Positions 24,779 through 37,626 of a stretch of 64,000 nt of DNA are shown in pieces (positions within the stretch are counted from its first letter, which is position 1; each line of letters starts with the position of its first letter). Location: contig WBMZ01000186.1 of NCBI GenBank assembly GCA_013400975.1, forward strand, positions 1 through 64,000, read 5' to 3'. Source of the DNA: Atrichornis clamosus. Taxonomy: Eukaryota; Chordata; Aves; Passeriformes; Menuridae. The position numbers were made by a program, and so were the translations under genes. Below the pieces are notes generated by a model. It saw only the letters and a program-made list of their open reading frames with translations. It ran no database searches and was not told the origin of the DNA.

Positions 24779-26149
24779 AAACAGCACAAAATTTATAAGT
24801 AAATTAAACCTGCATAGCAAACACTTCCTAAGAGAGTTCACAATATTTACAAAGCCCATGGGTTTTTCTTACAGTTTAGACGGTTTGCAGTACACCCTTA
24901 ATCCTGTACTCAGCTGATAGGTTGTTACAGAGACATCAGTCTGGAAAAATCTGTTCTGTTCTAGTTTCTCTTTCAAAGGTCTCTAGCAGTTCCAGAAGTC
25001 ATGGGATCCATTTCCTACCTTAACTTTGCCCTCTCACAACAACTGCAAACAAGGAGAAGCAGTTTCCTGGGGTTGTAGGCAGCCTCTTTTTCTAGAGTGA
25101 ACAAAAATGAATGATTAGAATTGCCATTTTTGGGCATATTTCTCATTAATAGCATTCTTGCTGAATGGAAAGATTTCACCATTCTATGTGTATTTACTTC
25201 AAAGTGGAAAAATGCAGAAGGAAAGAATAAATAAAATTAGAAGCTTTTCAGACAAAATAATGGTCACAGAATTGAGTTGACAGGTCAGCACAAACATTAC
25301 AGGCATATGTTAGTCTGTCATAATTATGATTGTCCATTTGTTCTTGCCTTATGAATAAATGTAAAATATGACATTTATATTTCTTAGGCCAGATTTTCTT
25401 TCATCTTTTTCTAAACCAAGCACTCCTAATCTTTAAAATCTTCTCCTGTGCACAATAGAGCCCAATGTAGTAAGGATTGTCAAATGTCATTGCAAAACTG
25501 GTTATGCAAAACTATATTGCAAAACCATTATGTAATTTAGTAGTGTCTTTCAAATTCTAAGATCATTTTTATAAAGTCTGTTCAGGGTTTCCATATTCCC
25601 TACACTTAAATCCAGAGATCTGTTTCTATTCTATTTCCACAAAGGTTGATCCAGTTAGTGTTTGGTTGTGAGGTTAGGAGTTAGTTTTTAAAAATTTGTT
25701 TCATGAATAGTTACAGTCTATCTGTTTATGAACGAAGCACAGACTGAAGAGACGACATAACACAGATGAGTCATAAACTGGTTCTTAATTATTTCAGTTT
25801 GGAGGCTTGCTCCTGTATGGTCCTGCAGCTGCTCGTGTAGGCTCCTGGTCTTCCCTTGAATTAATCTCTTAACAAAACTGGAGGACTTTTGGGTACCCAG
25901 TCCTAAAAGCTGTTGGCTCTCCCATAATCCTGCCGCCAGAAACTGATAACTGGCAAATGTTTAGTGAAAGATTAAACAACAGATGATCTTCATGCTCTTG
26001 GTATTTTCTATGACAGTTTCTTAATTTTCCCATGGTAAAAACCCATCCGTATACCATTATGGCTGCAGTCATGTCACCCTTCTCATTTTAGAAGTGTGTC
26101 GTTTAGGATCACAAATTCTTTTGCATGTTTAGTGGTTATTTTTCCATCT

Positions 26150-26260
26150 CTACTCTGAGGAAGGTACCACAATATGCTCATTTTACAGTTGGAGGAGCTG
26201 CGGCAGAGAGGAGTGACTTGCTTCAGGGTGCACATCAAGAGTGGTGTAGGCTCAGTCATC
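26150..26260 (+). mobile_element. MIR-like ancient SINE relic
   Basis: The plus strand keeps several successive landmarks of the MIR consensus in the right order and spacing: CTGAGGAAGGTACCA (MIR: TGAGGTAGGTACTA), CTCATTTTACAG (CCCATTTTACAG), GGAGGAGCTGCGGCAGAGAG (GAGGAAACTGAGGCACAGAG), GTGACTTGC (GTAACTTGC), then AGGGTGCACA (AAGGTCACACA). MIR is a tRNA-derived CORE-SINE of ancient amniote age. Copies in birds are few and old, so a readable one is notable and may be under constraint. The 127-codon plus frame across it is incidental. The consensus is recalled from memory. Confidence 0.7.
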
Positions 26261-29200
26261 ACAATTCCAGTGAATGCTACTTCATTCTTCACATCATAAA
26301 AACTGCAACTAACAAAAAATTAAAAATTAAAAAAATTTTTTTTTTAAATTGCCCTGTAGCTCATTTTTTGGGACAGGATTTTCAGAATCTGAATTTTAGC
26401 ACCCAGATGCCATGTACACCTTTTCATAATGCTTTAGTATTCTTTTTTGTGGGTAACTTTGTGCCTTTCAAAGAGCACCTGAATACAAGCAGAAACCAAA
26501 GGAACTAAGCTAGCTTTGAAGCAGAAGGGCTGACTGCAATGCAAAGAGAGTGGGATTATTTTGACTAAACAGTGTTTTAATGTAGTGAACAACCTAGAAA
26601 AACCTTATTCCTAACAAAGTATAAAAATGGTCCAGTGGCATTTTATTTATTCCTGCTGTAAGCCCCAGCTTACTTCTGAGAAACTGTTCTGTCAAGCTCA
26701 TTTGAAAATAAGCTTTTATTCAACATTAATAATACTGGGTTCTTCTATGGATAAGATTAGAAAATCATTCTATTTTTATGTAAGTGAGGGAAATAAATTA
26801 ATAAAGGAAACCAGCACTGTTTTTTGCAAAACCCAAATGTTCTTATCTTTGAACTCTTAAGCTACTTGTATCTTGTCAGGCTCACTTTACAATAGTTTTG
26901 TTTTATGGATAGTATAGCAGGCAGCTCCCCTAATTTTTGCTCCATGATAAATCCTTTTGTCCAGGATATTTCCAAACCTGATTGGAATGTGGGCACTAAC
27001 ATCAGGCAGCTCGCTGTCAGCACATAAGGGATGCATACTGGCTGTTGTGCATACATTCAGTAGGTCACCCATGTAGAGAGTAAATGGGAGGAAACTGTAA
27101 ATTACAGGGTTATAAATACATGAAGAGACTCTTGAGCAAAGACTGAGTGGTTTCTGATGTCAGCAGAGCCCTGAGATGAATTTAGTGTCCTGCTTGGTTT
27201 TGCTGTTTTTCTATTCCCTGTGAGCAAGGCTCCTTTATAAAGAGCAAGAGAAAGCCAATGGTATTTAACAGAGAACTTAGACACTGAAGAGATCACTGTA
27301 AACATTTCCAGGATGTCTTGTTCTGTCGTGGCCACAGTCACATGCATACAATTGTGTTTCATGGATGTAGCTCAAACAGGAATTCTGAACCTATTAAATA
27401 TAATATACTTCATTTCCTGGCTCTAATGCTGTTGTATTTGGATATTACAGAGAACAATCTTCTATACTGTTGGTATAGAAGCTGAAATATAAAACCAGAG
27501 AAAATGTTGGTACACTACAGATTTAAGCAGGCAAGTTAGGAAGATAATGAGTATGTATTATGTACTAGACAATAAAATTATGATCTCTTTTCATGGGTTT
27601 GGAACAGAAAATAATTTTAAAGACTAAGAATCTAAAATTTCCATAAAATCTGTGGTAACCAAGGAGGAATAATCTCAGTCCATGACATTCAGAAAAAAAG
27701 AAACGGAACTAAATTGTTCCTGAAGAATTATCCATAGGCTTCAGTAATAAAAAATCATATCTTTTGCAAATTGCACTGCAGATTACCCTGAAACCTGTAG
27801 GCAGAATCAGTGTGACAATGACTAAATGTATTTGCTTCTGACTCAGAGGAGGAGGAGTTGTGGTCTGAATGAAAAAGACAAAATAACATCATGTCCTGTG
27901 TATTAGCCAAAGCTATCAGGCTTGAATTCAGTCACAGCAAATAATAACTTTTTTCTATAAAAATATCTATTTTTCACGTTGTGCCCCATGATAATCCTAA
28001 GAAATCAGTTGTGATCACATTGAAGGATGTTGCATATTTCCTATACTTAGTCTGAAGGAGCTTTAAGCATGTAAACAGCATCATTTGTTTCAGAGGTTGA
28101 AGGTTTAGACCAAAACCGCAGTGTCTGTTTGGATCACAAGCCACTCAAAACATCTAACATTTCAGTGTTGGGGGAAGTCTATGAAACAGTCAACACCTCC
28201 AGGCACAATTACCTTTGTGGCATTGCTAAAATGCAAGGTCTTATCTGCCAATATTTATTTTAAATAACCCAATAATTATCAAAATTCCATACCATGTCCT
28301 TATCTCAAATCTGAAAAATTAGCTAAGGACAACTATCATTAGGAGGACATGGTTATTCTGTATCACCATCCTTCTCTATCCTTCGTAAAGTTCTATAAAA
28401 CTAGGAAACATTTTGTAATACTGTTACTAAAATATGTTGCCCTGGCAAAAATCCGGGGCACTGTGGCTCAGCTGTGATGTCCAGGTGTGCACGGAAGAAA
28501 GAGGTTATGGGATTACAATTTGAGATGCTTTCTTCATGTCAGATCCTCTGTGGTGGCAACAGAAATGCTTACTAGATTTCAGGCTAAAATGTAGAATAGT
28601 ACTAAAAGGAATTACTTCTGTGTGACTACACAGCTCCTTCTTCTCACAGTAAATTTATCTCAGGCTTTAAGGAAGTCTGCAGGCATTGAGAATTATATTG
28701 AACATATTCCATATGTGCAAAAGCAAAACAGAAATTTAAAATACATTAATTTCAGTCACAGATGGGATATAACTCATAATATTTCCACTTGCACCCTGGA
28801 CAATATCTCATGGCTCTATAAAATTTCTTATTCTAAATGCAGGTGTTTTCTTAGAGCAATTCTGAAGACAAAAATACCAGTCCTTTCCCCTTGGAAATCT
28901 AGACTAATAGCTCACAGAGTAGAACAATAAATCAGTTATATCCGGGCAATGTTACTGTTTGAAAAAGGAAAAAAGCCTACAAAATACAGATTTGATATCT
29001 CTTTCCAGATAATGCAAAAACTTGATTGAACACGACTGCACTGTCATACCATGCTCAAAATTGGCAGTCCCACATGGCATTGAATACAGTCCTATCACTG
29101 GGTCTAGCCTAATGAGAAGAGATCCTCAACCACTTTGCCTCATCTCTGGTAAAATCTTTCTTCCTTTGGGCTTTTTTTCCCTCCACTAGATTGCTTTTAA

Positions 29201-31599
29201 GAGCCACTATATTAATTATGTTAATATTTCTGGAATTAGGTGCATTTCACATAAATGCACTGTACACTGTATTGTACAGAGTAATAATGCCCAGAAGTGT
29301 AAGGTATTTCGTCTTATATATTTGGCTGATAATTTCCAATATAGGTCTTAATGAAATAATTGAAGTTTTTTGGCTGCAGTAATACAGGAATAAGCACACA
29401 AAAAGAAACTCCTAAAAACTTCAGAGTACACCAGCTTCTTACATATGTATTATCTAAAGATAAAGGATACTCATTATAACAATAGAAAATACTTACAGGT
29501 GTAGATGAACACATCTAATTTTTTTCCTCTTTCACTTCAACACATTTGGGAAGTCCTGTGATGGAATATGCCTACCATTTCCCCTCTTAGTGGAAACCAA
29601 TGAAGTATCTGGCAGGATCACTTACTTTTAGGTGTGATTTCCTGCTGGAATAAGATCTGGAGGCCAAAGGGGAGGTGAGGACTTTATTAATCTTAGCTGG
29701 AAGTAGGGGAGAGATCACATCATAAAACATTCTGTCAGTGCCAGCTATATGTTCCAAGAGTGGATTAGCATTTTAAAATCTTACTGAGTCTGACAAGCAA
29801 GTTTTTCCATTTTTTAAAAAAAAGAGAAAACAACCTTCTCAAGTCTGTATTTTTGTCAGAAATTAAATAATTTATTTTATAAAGAATGTTCACAAAACCA
29901 GCTTGAAATGATACTGTATTGGTAGATTAAGGAATCTTGGAAATGCTACATGAAGGCCTGTGGGTTTATGGGTGAGGTTTTTTGTGGTTTGTTTGTTTTG
30001 TGTGTGTGTTTGGGTTTTTTTTTAACGGCAATGGGGTCTAGATCCATCAGTGCAAAAAACCAATAGGAACAATATGTGTCAAGTTTTTCTATGTGTCTCG
30101 CCAAAACACAGCAGTCAGAGCTTTTTCCTTGAGCTAAGGATTTGAATTTCTTACTCTCTACTTGGAGCCAAAGGGAGAGGAAAAAACATTGATCATGTAC
30201 CCTGGAAAGCAGATAACTCACATCAACCACAGAATAGCAAAAATCAAGGCTTCAATTTATCCAGAAGAGGAATTCAAACAAGCATCTACCCCTACAAAAG
30301 CAAATGCTTTGACTGTTAAGTTATTAAGTACTGCAAATTGAGAAACACTGAATATTTAGTCTTATTTTTTATGAGGAGGGGCAGTTGGGACATGGCAGTT
30401 CTAGAGGAGGGCCAGTAGCTGAGAATCCTGAATAAGGATAGGCCCCTAATTGCCTCTGGGGGGCATATATTAGATCCTCTCCTTTTTTTTTTTCCCGGTT
30501 TTTGGGCATCTTTTACTGGTAGCCTAGGTGTCAGTCTGTTAAGTTTGCTGGTTTGAATGCCTGGATTTCCTGCAGTTTATGGGGACTGTGGGCACCTCTC
30601 AAAAAAGTGAATTTTGCTGCCACACATACATCCGTGATGGAAGTAAGCCAGGTTAATTTTTTTTCTACTCTAAAAACAACTGAATTTTTCCATCAAAATA
30701 AAGTGCCAGAGTTTTTGTGCTCATTCAACATCAGACAGAAAGCAAAAATGAAGCTTTTTAAAAATTCAGATGTGAGAAGTTGTGCAGAGCTCTGCTACAA
30801 CGTGTAACTAAAGGAATGTGAAAAGTTTTCAGCCCTGGTGTCATCTGATATGACCAACCACAGTATTGCAGAGTTTGCTGCCAAATCCTAATCTAATCAA
30901 GGCAGATAAATTTCCTTTGGCACAAGACTTTCAAGTCATGTCAGAAAAAAAATTAAAGCAGGGAAGGAGATTGTGATCTACCTAGGAAAACAAGGTAGTT
31001 CTTAATCTAGATAATATTTTATTACTTTATTGTCAAAGGTTAGATTCAGACTGGGTGCTGTTTTAGTAGCTACTAATTAGTGATGCATTTGTTTTGGGAA
31101 GTATAGTAATTAAAAGTTTATCATATTGACAAAAGAATGTCTGTGCACGGCCAGAGTGGGAATTCAGAAGCATGACATTTCCAATGAAGGTCTGTGATTT
31201 TAAATCATTATAAATCGAAATGGTTTCACTTCCCATTGGAGCAGAATAGGATCTTTTGGAAATTACTTCATCAGAAACAAACCAGTAACATATTGTCTTG
31301 CTCAGGCCACCAAATTTGTGAAGTAAAAAATACTTTTTTCTAGGCTTTTATGGCACCTAAGTTTACATAGATGTTTTGTGGGTAAATGAAATATTATTAA
31401 CTGCATTAAATATGAACAGTTATGCACAAATAGTAATAGACAATAGTAATTACGTGGAAGGACTATATTAACCTCTTAGATCTCTTTTATTTTAGTAGGG
31501 GTTTTTTTACTGCTTTTGGTGTTTAGAATTACTTATTATTAAACTCCAGGGTTTGGGCCTACTTTTCACATGTTTTATGTCTGAGCTTTCTGGAGTGGT
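26261..31599. other. Intron sequence, A/T-rich
   Basis: Begins with A- and T-runs able to fold back (about 26315-26350), then ordinary A/T-rich intron with small T- and GT-rich patches near 29990-30020 and 30482. No gene, RNA or mobile element recognised. Confidence 0.45.
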
Positions 31600-32700
31600 C
31601 ACACCCCGGTTTCACATCTGTGTTGCCGGAAAAGATGATGAAGGCACTCGAGGATAAACATATGCATTGGTAATTATGTAATCAGATGCCTGTAAGTTGC
31701 CTTGAATGCTCTACTAGATCAGGAACAGAGCAGATGAAACGGGGTTTCGTTTCTTTTCTGAAACACCTGTTCTCTCCCCGGCTTCCTTTCCATCTTCCCT
31801 GCTCCTCTGCTATCTGCCAGGAACCGCTGGAGTCCACGAGATGGCACTGCGCCATAGCAGGGTGTTAGGACACCAGCCCTGCAGCTCCAAGTTTAAGCAT
31901 GGATAGATTCCTTTCTAAACTCCAGAGATTTGTTCAAACTGTAGTTTCCTTATGCCACAAATATCCTGCCTTCCAGACTGTCATCAGCTGGGAATTGCGG
32001 GTGATTCCTGCTAGGGGGTGGGGGGGAATTCCAGTGTAGAAAGGGATCAAGTTACTAAAGGGTTTGGGAAACGTGATTAGCCTTCGTTAAAGGAAATTGT
32101 TAGGTGAAGGTTCTTCCTCTTAGGAACCAACAAGAGTGTCTTTGAGAACTGCAGTCAGTTAAACAGGGCTTGAAAATATTCAATTCATATGTTCTTGGCC
32201 TATCTTCAGACTCCTGTCTATAAGGCAAAAGTTGTTTTTTGAATAAATAAATAAAGGTTGTATAATTTAGAAGGCGTGTCCTTCGAGTAACTTTTATCCA
32301 GCCCAGCACAGGGAGAGGAAATGCCTTATCAAGCCCCAGCCACGTGAGATCCACTGGGCTGTTCAGGCCAAGTTATTCGGTCTGGGGCAGGGCGATAGCA
32401 GCAGTGAAGAGCGGGCAAGGTCAGCACCCCTCCCTCCCCAAAATGAGACAGAAAGAGCAAAATCCTTCCGGTCGTGGAGCTGCTGTGCAGCTTTGCAGGG
32501 AGGAGAGCTCTTGCTTTCTGGAAGAGGAAGCAACCTTTGCAGCTGTGAAACCTGAGAGAACAATGGAGGTTGTGTAGACCAGCAGTTACGGGGGCTCTCC
32601 GGGGCTTGATGCCAGAGATGTCCCACAGCAGCAATCTTTTCTCTGTAATAAATTCTAAACTTTCCTTGACCTTATTGCTGCATTTGGGGCTGAAATACAT
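31600..32700. promoter_or_regulatory. G/C-richer block with CTCF-like and ETS-like sites
   Basis: This 1.1-kb block has more G/C and CpG than the flanking intron and open frames on both strands, as expected from composition. It contains a CTCF-like core at 31834-31848 and a perfect ETS-type core (minus strand ACCGGAAGG, 32464-32472). It could be an intronic enhancer, insulator or alternative promoter. The splice-like signals here do not make a consistent exon, so I do not call a gene. Confidence 0.3.
31834..31848 (+). promoter_or_regulatory. CTCF-like site
   Basis: CCACGAGATGGCACT matches the CTCF core (CCASYAGRKGGCRSY) at all positions except the fifth, which is often degenerate. It is followed by GCGCC. 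Exact sequence seen; occupancy is inference. Confidence 0.45.
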
Positions 32701-35700
32701 CTGAACAACTCATAGGAGGCACCCTGTATCTTAAAATTTGTGGATGCATTCTGAATGCCAACAGAACTGTTCTGGACAAGGCCAAAATGTAACTGAAAGC
32801 ATTTTCCTCTTGTTTCCAGACTGAATGGGAACTTCTCTTTCCATTCCTGTCTTAGCCACGCACTGGAAGAACATGTCATACCACTCAAGTCGTTTTAGGC
32901 TAGTGTGGTAGAAGTAGTGCTCCTTTTTCCATATTCAATCCTGTATTGCTTTGTACTGAGTCTGGGGTGGTTTTTTTTTAATGAAAAAAAACCCACAAAA
33001 AATCCTTCAGTTTTTACTTTAAAAGGTCTGAAGGCTTCACTTGTTGCTCTACAGAAATACAGTGTCCTTTGCACTTTTCCGACTTCCTCCAACTCGCTGT
33101 TTGAAGTAAGTTGCTTTTAGAAGTGATGCTCACGTGCAGGTAGGACTTTGTGTGCCGTGCATGGGTTCTCCTTCCTGTAGCACTGGCATACTCCATGGAA
33201 ACTGCCTAGAGAGGGTGGTTCCTCCTTGCTGAGAGCAAAACTGTTCTGAGCCCATTCCCTTCTAGAAACCTTCTTTTCTTATTGCTGATGCACACTTGAA
33301 AAAAACCCTTAGTTAGTCCGTTTGCAAAACACACCAGCATTCCATCCCAGCACATACATGTGTTGATCAAGGCCTTTATACAAGTTGCCAGGCATAATGT
33401 GCTTATGTATCTCAATAAGCTGTTGCTAACTTGTTCTGTTATGCACTAGAACTGAAAGAGAAACAGTCATTTCACAACACCTACTTCATCTCCTAAGGTC
33501 TTACTTACCAAAAAATTGTGGAGTGTTTGCCCTTTTAGCTCTGCTTTTGTTTTTTAGGTGAAAATCAACTGCAAACATAGAGAAAGTGAAACTTTAACCA
33601 GTTAAAAATCAGACTGAGGGAATTCTGAAGGTTATTTTTTATCCTTCGGTATCACTTTGAAGCATCTGTTCAAGTTATGGTCCTTGATTTTATTCCAGGT
33701 TCTGTGGAGAACATATCTAGTCATTACAGACCATTCTTCTTGACTTTGTAGTAAAACTACTTCTATCCATGTACATACTAAGGCCATAGTTCTTCCAATT
33801 TTATGGATATGCCTAAAATCTATTCATGTGAACATTCACATTGATTTTTTTTTAATATTGTGTGCAATAAGCATGTGCAAAAATTGGAACTGAATTATTA
33901 CTTTGTCCTCAGAGGATTAAAACCTTTAGAAATGTCTGCTTCTTGCCAAATGAGACATAAGACCCTAATTTTCACCATCAGTTTTCTATAACTCACAAAA
34001 CCAAAGGTATTTAAACAAACAGTAAAATAATATTGTTCCCTGTAACATATAAGAGTGGACTCTCATAGTAAGTAGCCCTCAACTGTTGGATTATTACATG
34101 TAAGGATTTAAATTTATGTTTTAGATTATATACCAAGATGGACTGTGCATTTTATATATATATATATGTGTGTGTGTGTGTGAGAGTATATAGTCTTGGA
34201 TAGTAGCCAAGGCTATGTAAGAAATATTGCTTGTGTAGAAGCTCTGAATGGCCTCCTTCAACAGGCACCATCATGCAGGCATTTTCCCTGTTTAATATCT
34301 ACTACCCCTCAATGCTATTTCCTTTAGGTAACTGTGACTGTACTTCTGGCTCACATCACACTAGAAAACATTCCCTCCACAGCCTGTCATCTACTAGAAT
34401 TCATTTTAAATGAGGTAGTCACTACCCTTATCAAATGAATGATATAGTACTTTGGCCAGTGCAGTTTCAGGATTAGGAGGATTTATAGTTCAGCTATCTG
34501 AACATAATACAAGATTTTTGACAGTGAAATAAGCATTTGAAATTCAAATTTTATAAATGGGTTCTTTAAAACTATTTGATGTTTAATCACACTGAAAAAG
34601 AACTTCATTACACAAGTGGCTGTAAGACTTTTGAATGCTGTCTGTATTTATACCACAACAACACAGGAGAAATTATCGTTACTTACTGAAGAAATAATCT
34701 CTGTGCTTTCTCATTGGATTATATTTAAATCGTAGAAAATTTTTGCAACAGACGAAGATGAAAGCAAAGGTCACTGCAAGATTTAGTCTTGAAATAGTGA
34801 AAATGTGGTTCGTGGGATAAATATTTTTAATATTGACTGCATGTCAGGTCTTTATTAGACGTGAGCATGACAGTAGCAGAGAAGACAGCTACCATAATTT
34901 ACCTTCATTTGCAAAGAACAGATATTGCAGGTTTATCCATGCAAGGGTGGTGTTATTTTGTAACTTGGGTGCTTTTCATACAGCCTCATTGAAGGCACTT
35001 CAAGACAAGTGCTGTGTTGGTTGATCAGCCATCCTAGAACCCTCCAAAATTGTTAGGAGAAAGATTTCTACCATCTAGAAGGCAATTCAGAGGAAGAATT
35101 CACCACAGGTAACAGAATTACTCTTATAATGGGGCCCTCTCACCCTGCTGATACACTGGACACCAACAACATCCAACTTCCTACATTATTGTATAAACAA
35201 AAAAAGAATGACAATGTCAGGAACAAAAACCAAATCAGGATAAGTATATAAACCTGTAGTATGCCAAATGCAAAATAAGGCACTTAAGGTCAAGATTAGC
35301 AACCTGAAAATGCCTTCTTGTGTGGTACCAATTTCTAGGCTTTCTCAAACTGTGCCAGGAGCTAGAACTGCTTGAGATTTGGTAGTGCTGGAGAGGCAAC
35401 ACATGTGATACCTCAATGTCATCCACCTACAGAAAATAGATGGTCTCCTATTATAAGACAAATTCTTTTCTTTTCCTCTCTTTCCATGTCAAGCCCATTA
35501 CTAATGATTTTAGTGGTTAAAACAATGGTTAAAAGGCTCTTTCTCATTTAAAAGTTTATAATACAAGCGTAGGAAAATTTTAAGTATTTATATTTTGAAA
35601 TTAACACGATTGCAATAGATGCTACAGTAACAGAAGGAGAAAACCAGTTCTCACCTGTGGCAATTGTACAGTGTAATAAGATACAAAACCTTTTTAGTTC

Positions 35701-36499
35701 AGAATGGCAGAAAAAGTTTAACCAGATCCTAGGAACTGGGGAATTAGCAATGTCAGCACCATATTGATTCCATCACTGCAGCACAGACTTGAAGTTTCTA
35801 GTGGAACTAAGAAAAAGAAAAAGATTATGTTACTAATTTTTAAATTTTTTTTCCTTTATTCCTAAAAGACATTAAAAAAAAAGAAAAAGCCAAGGAATAC
35901 TGTTAGCAGAGTCAAGACAAATTGTATTTATCTGTGGCAAAGGAAGAGATAGGTTGAAACTGATGTCTTATCATTCCTTTTATTAAATAAGTGTCCAACT
36001 ACTAAGGAAATCAGATCTGAATGAGTATCTAGAGATAGACCATCAAAAGATGCATATATAACAGTGCTGCTGAAAGACTGGCTGATAATCACAGCCTACA
36101 TTAATTCCAGAAAGCACACACAAATAATATTCCTTGGCTACACTTGCAAAGCAGCATTTGGAAAGTTATGTGCACTAATCCTGTAACAATAACAGGATTT
36201 GTGTTGCCAACACAAGCATAGCTTTGAAAATGTAACCATAAGGATCCAATGCAGCAGTCAAAGTAATCCCTGGCCTTTTACCCTCTGAGGAAAAAGAACA
36301 ATTTTGCAAAAATTTTTGTCACCAAACTAAAAATATATCCTGCACCCTGGGGAATCCTCACATGAACATTCTTTTTCTGGCTTCAGGGATGTAAGATCAT
36401 TAGGAAATGAAGGAGAAAGAGGAGCTATTGAAGGAACCCAAGTCTGCTTCTTAACCCATCTGAAAATTCCCAGTTTCCCACCTTTCCACAAAAGTATTA
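32701..36499. other. Intron sequence with one compound microsatellite
   Basis: A/T-rich with no supported gene. Contains the TA/TG microsatellite at 34153-34182. The other short frames are unremarkable. Confidence 0.45.
34153..34182. repeat. Compound microsatellite (TA)n(TG)n
   Basis: About seven TA units pass directly into about eight TG units. Likely length-polymorphic. Confidence 0.95.
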
Positions 36500-36780
36500 T
36501 TGTAGAATGATTTGTTTTGGAAGGGATCTTTAAAGGCCATCTAGTCCAACAGTAGGGACATCTTCAACTAGATCAAGTTGCTCAGAGCTCCATCCAACCT
36601 GACCATCCAACCCTGTTTCCAGGGATGGGGCATCTACCACCTCTCTGGGAAGTCTATGCCATTGTTTGATCACGTTCATCCTGAAAAATGTCTTCCTTAT
36701 ATCTAGTCTGAATCTACCCTCTTCTGGTGTAAAATCATTAACCCTTGTCCTATTGCAACAGGTCCCACTAAAAAGGTTGT
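36500..36780 (-). mobile_element. CR1-type LINE 3' end
   Basis: The plus strand reads as the reverse complement of an avian CR1 tail, with clear landmarks in order: GGAAGGGATCTTTAAAGGCC, ATCTAGTCCAAC, GTTGCTCAGAGC, CATCCAACCTGACCATCCAA, CCAGGGATGGGGCATCTACC, ATATCTAGTCTGAATCTACC and CCCTTGTCCTATTGCAACAG. It is better preserved than the copy at 12793. Only the 3' part is present, the normal outcome of 5' truncation during CR1 insertion. The sense strand is minus, opposite to the host gene. No coding remnant of the reverse transcriptase was recognised. Confidence 0.9.
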
Positions 36781-37611
36781 AACCCCAGAGAAGAGATGTG
36801 AGTGGTCACTTTGAGTTCTTTATGACTTAAACTGATACAGATTTAAACTGATAAAACTAAATATGCTAGTTTACTCTCCTGTTGCCTGACTGAGCAAGGT
36901 ATTGTCTCTTCTCCTTCAATTCCTATTGCCAGAGAGTTTGGATGTTTGGAAATTTTCTGAATTGGCATTTTCCCCTTTCTCTCTAGAATATGAGTTGTGT
37001 GTAAATCTGACGTGTGAATAGAAAGTGAAATTCATACAGTGAAGTAGCATGTGCAAACTGAAAAGTTTCAAAGTGGGACTTTTTATTCAGAATTCCTGTT
37101 GACTTCAGAATTATGCAAAATGTGGGTCTTTTTCACAAGATAAAATTAATCCCCTATGTTAAATATCTGTTGGAATTAATGGATGTTGGTGGCTTTTTGT
37201 ATCATACTAAAAGTTGTCAATTTCTGAGGGCATTGGTTTCCAGTCTTACAGTTCAGAGTGGGGTTATTGGTTATTATTATTATTTGTGACACCTATTTTA
37301 AAGAAGGACATATTTAATAATTCTGCCCAGGATAGCAGTACCTAAAGATTGCAGACACAAATATCAGTGTTGCTGTGAGCCTGAATTTCCCATTAATCAA
37401 ACACAAAGTCTTCCTAGTGCTGTAAAAAAATAAAAAGGCCTAATAATAAAGTACAACAAAGGATATTAAATATCCAATATCCCAATACCTCTCCGTTAAA
37501 AGAAGGGAGAGAGAATTTCCAGGACAGAAGGATTTTATGGAAAAAGAAACAATGTTACGCACTAACGAGGTTTTAAAAAATGGGGAAAAAAGGGTTATTT
37601 GGAGGAAATGA

Positions 37612-37626
37612 CCAAGAGGTGGCAGC
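37612..37626 (+). promoter_or_regulatory. CTCF-like site
   Basis: CCAAGAGGTGGCAGC carries the strong AGGTGGCAGC half of the CTCF core, with mismatches at the fourth and fifth positions. Same strand as the site at 31834, 5.8 kb away. Confidence 0.35.

Larger units (their letters stand above)
18102..26149. other. Intron sequence with minor repeats
   Basis: A/T-rich with no supported gene. It contains a 16-bp direct duplication (18433-18493), a T13 run (19397-19409) and a duplicated 13-mer (24749-24778). The homeodomain-like cluster near 18550-18610 (GGCTAATGAGG, CACATTAGTG) could be regulatory but is not distinctive. The plus frames near 20814-21114 have no splice framing that I trust. Confidence 0.45.

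Noticed and set aside
32344..32700. Open frames on both strands around 32.5 kb as an exon
   Set aside because: Frames on both strands and no consistent acceptor-donor pair; composition explains them.
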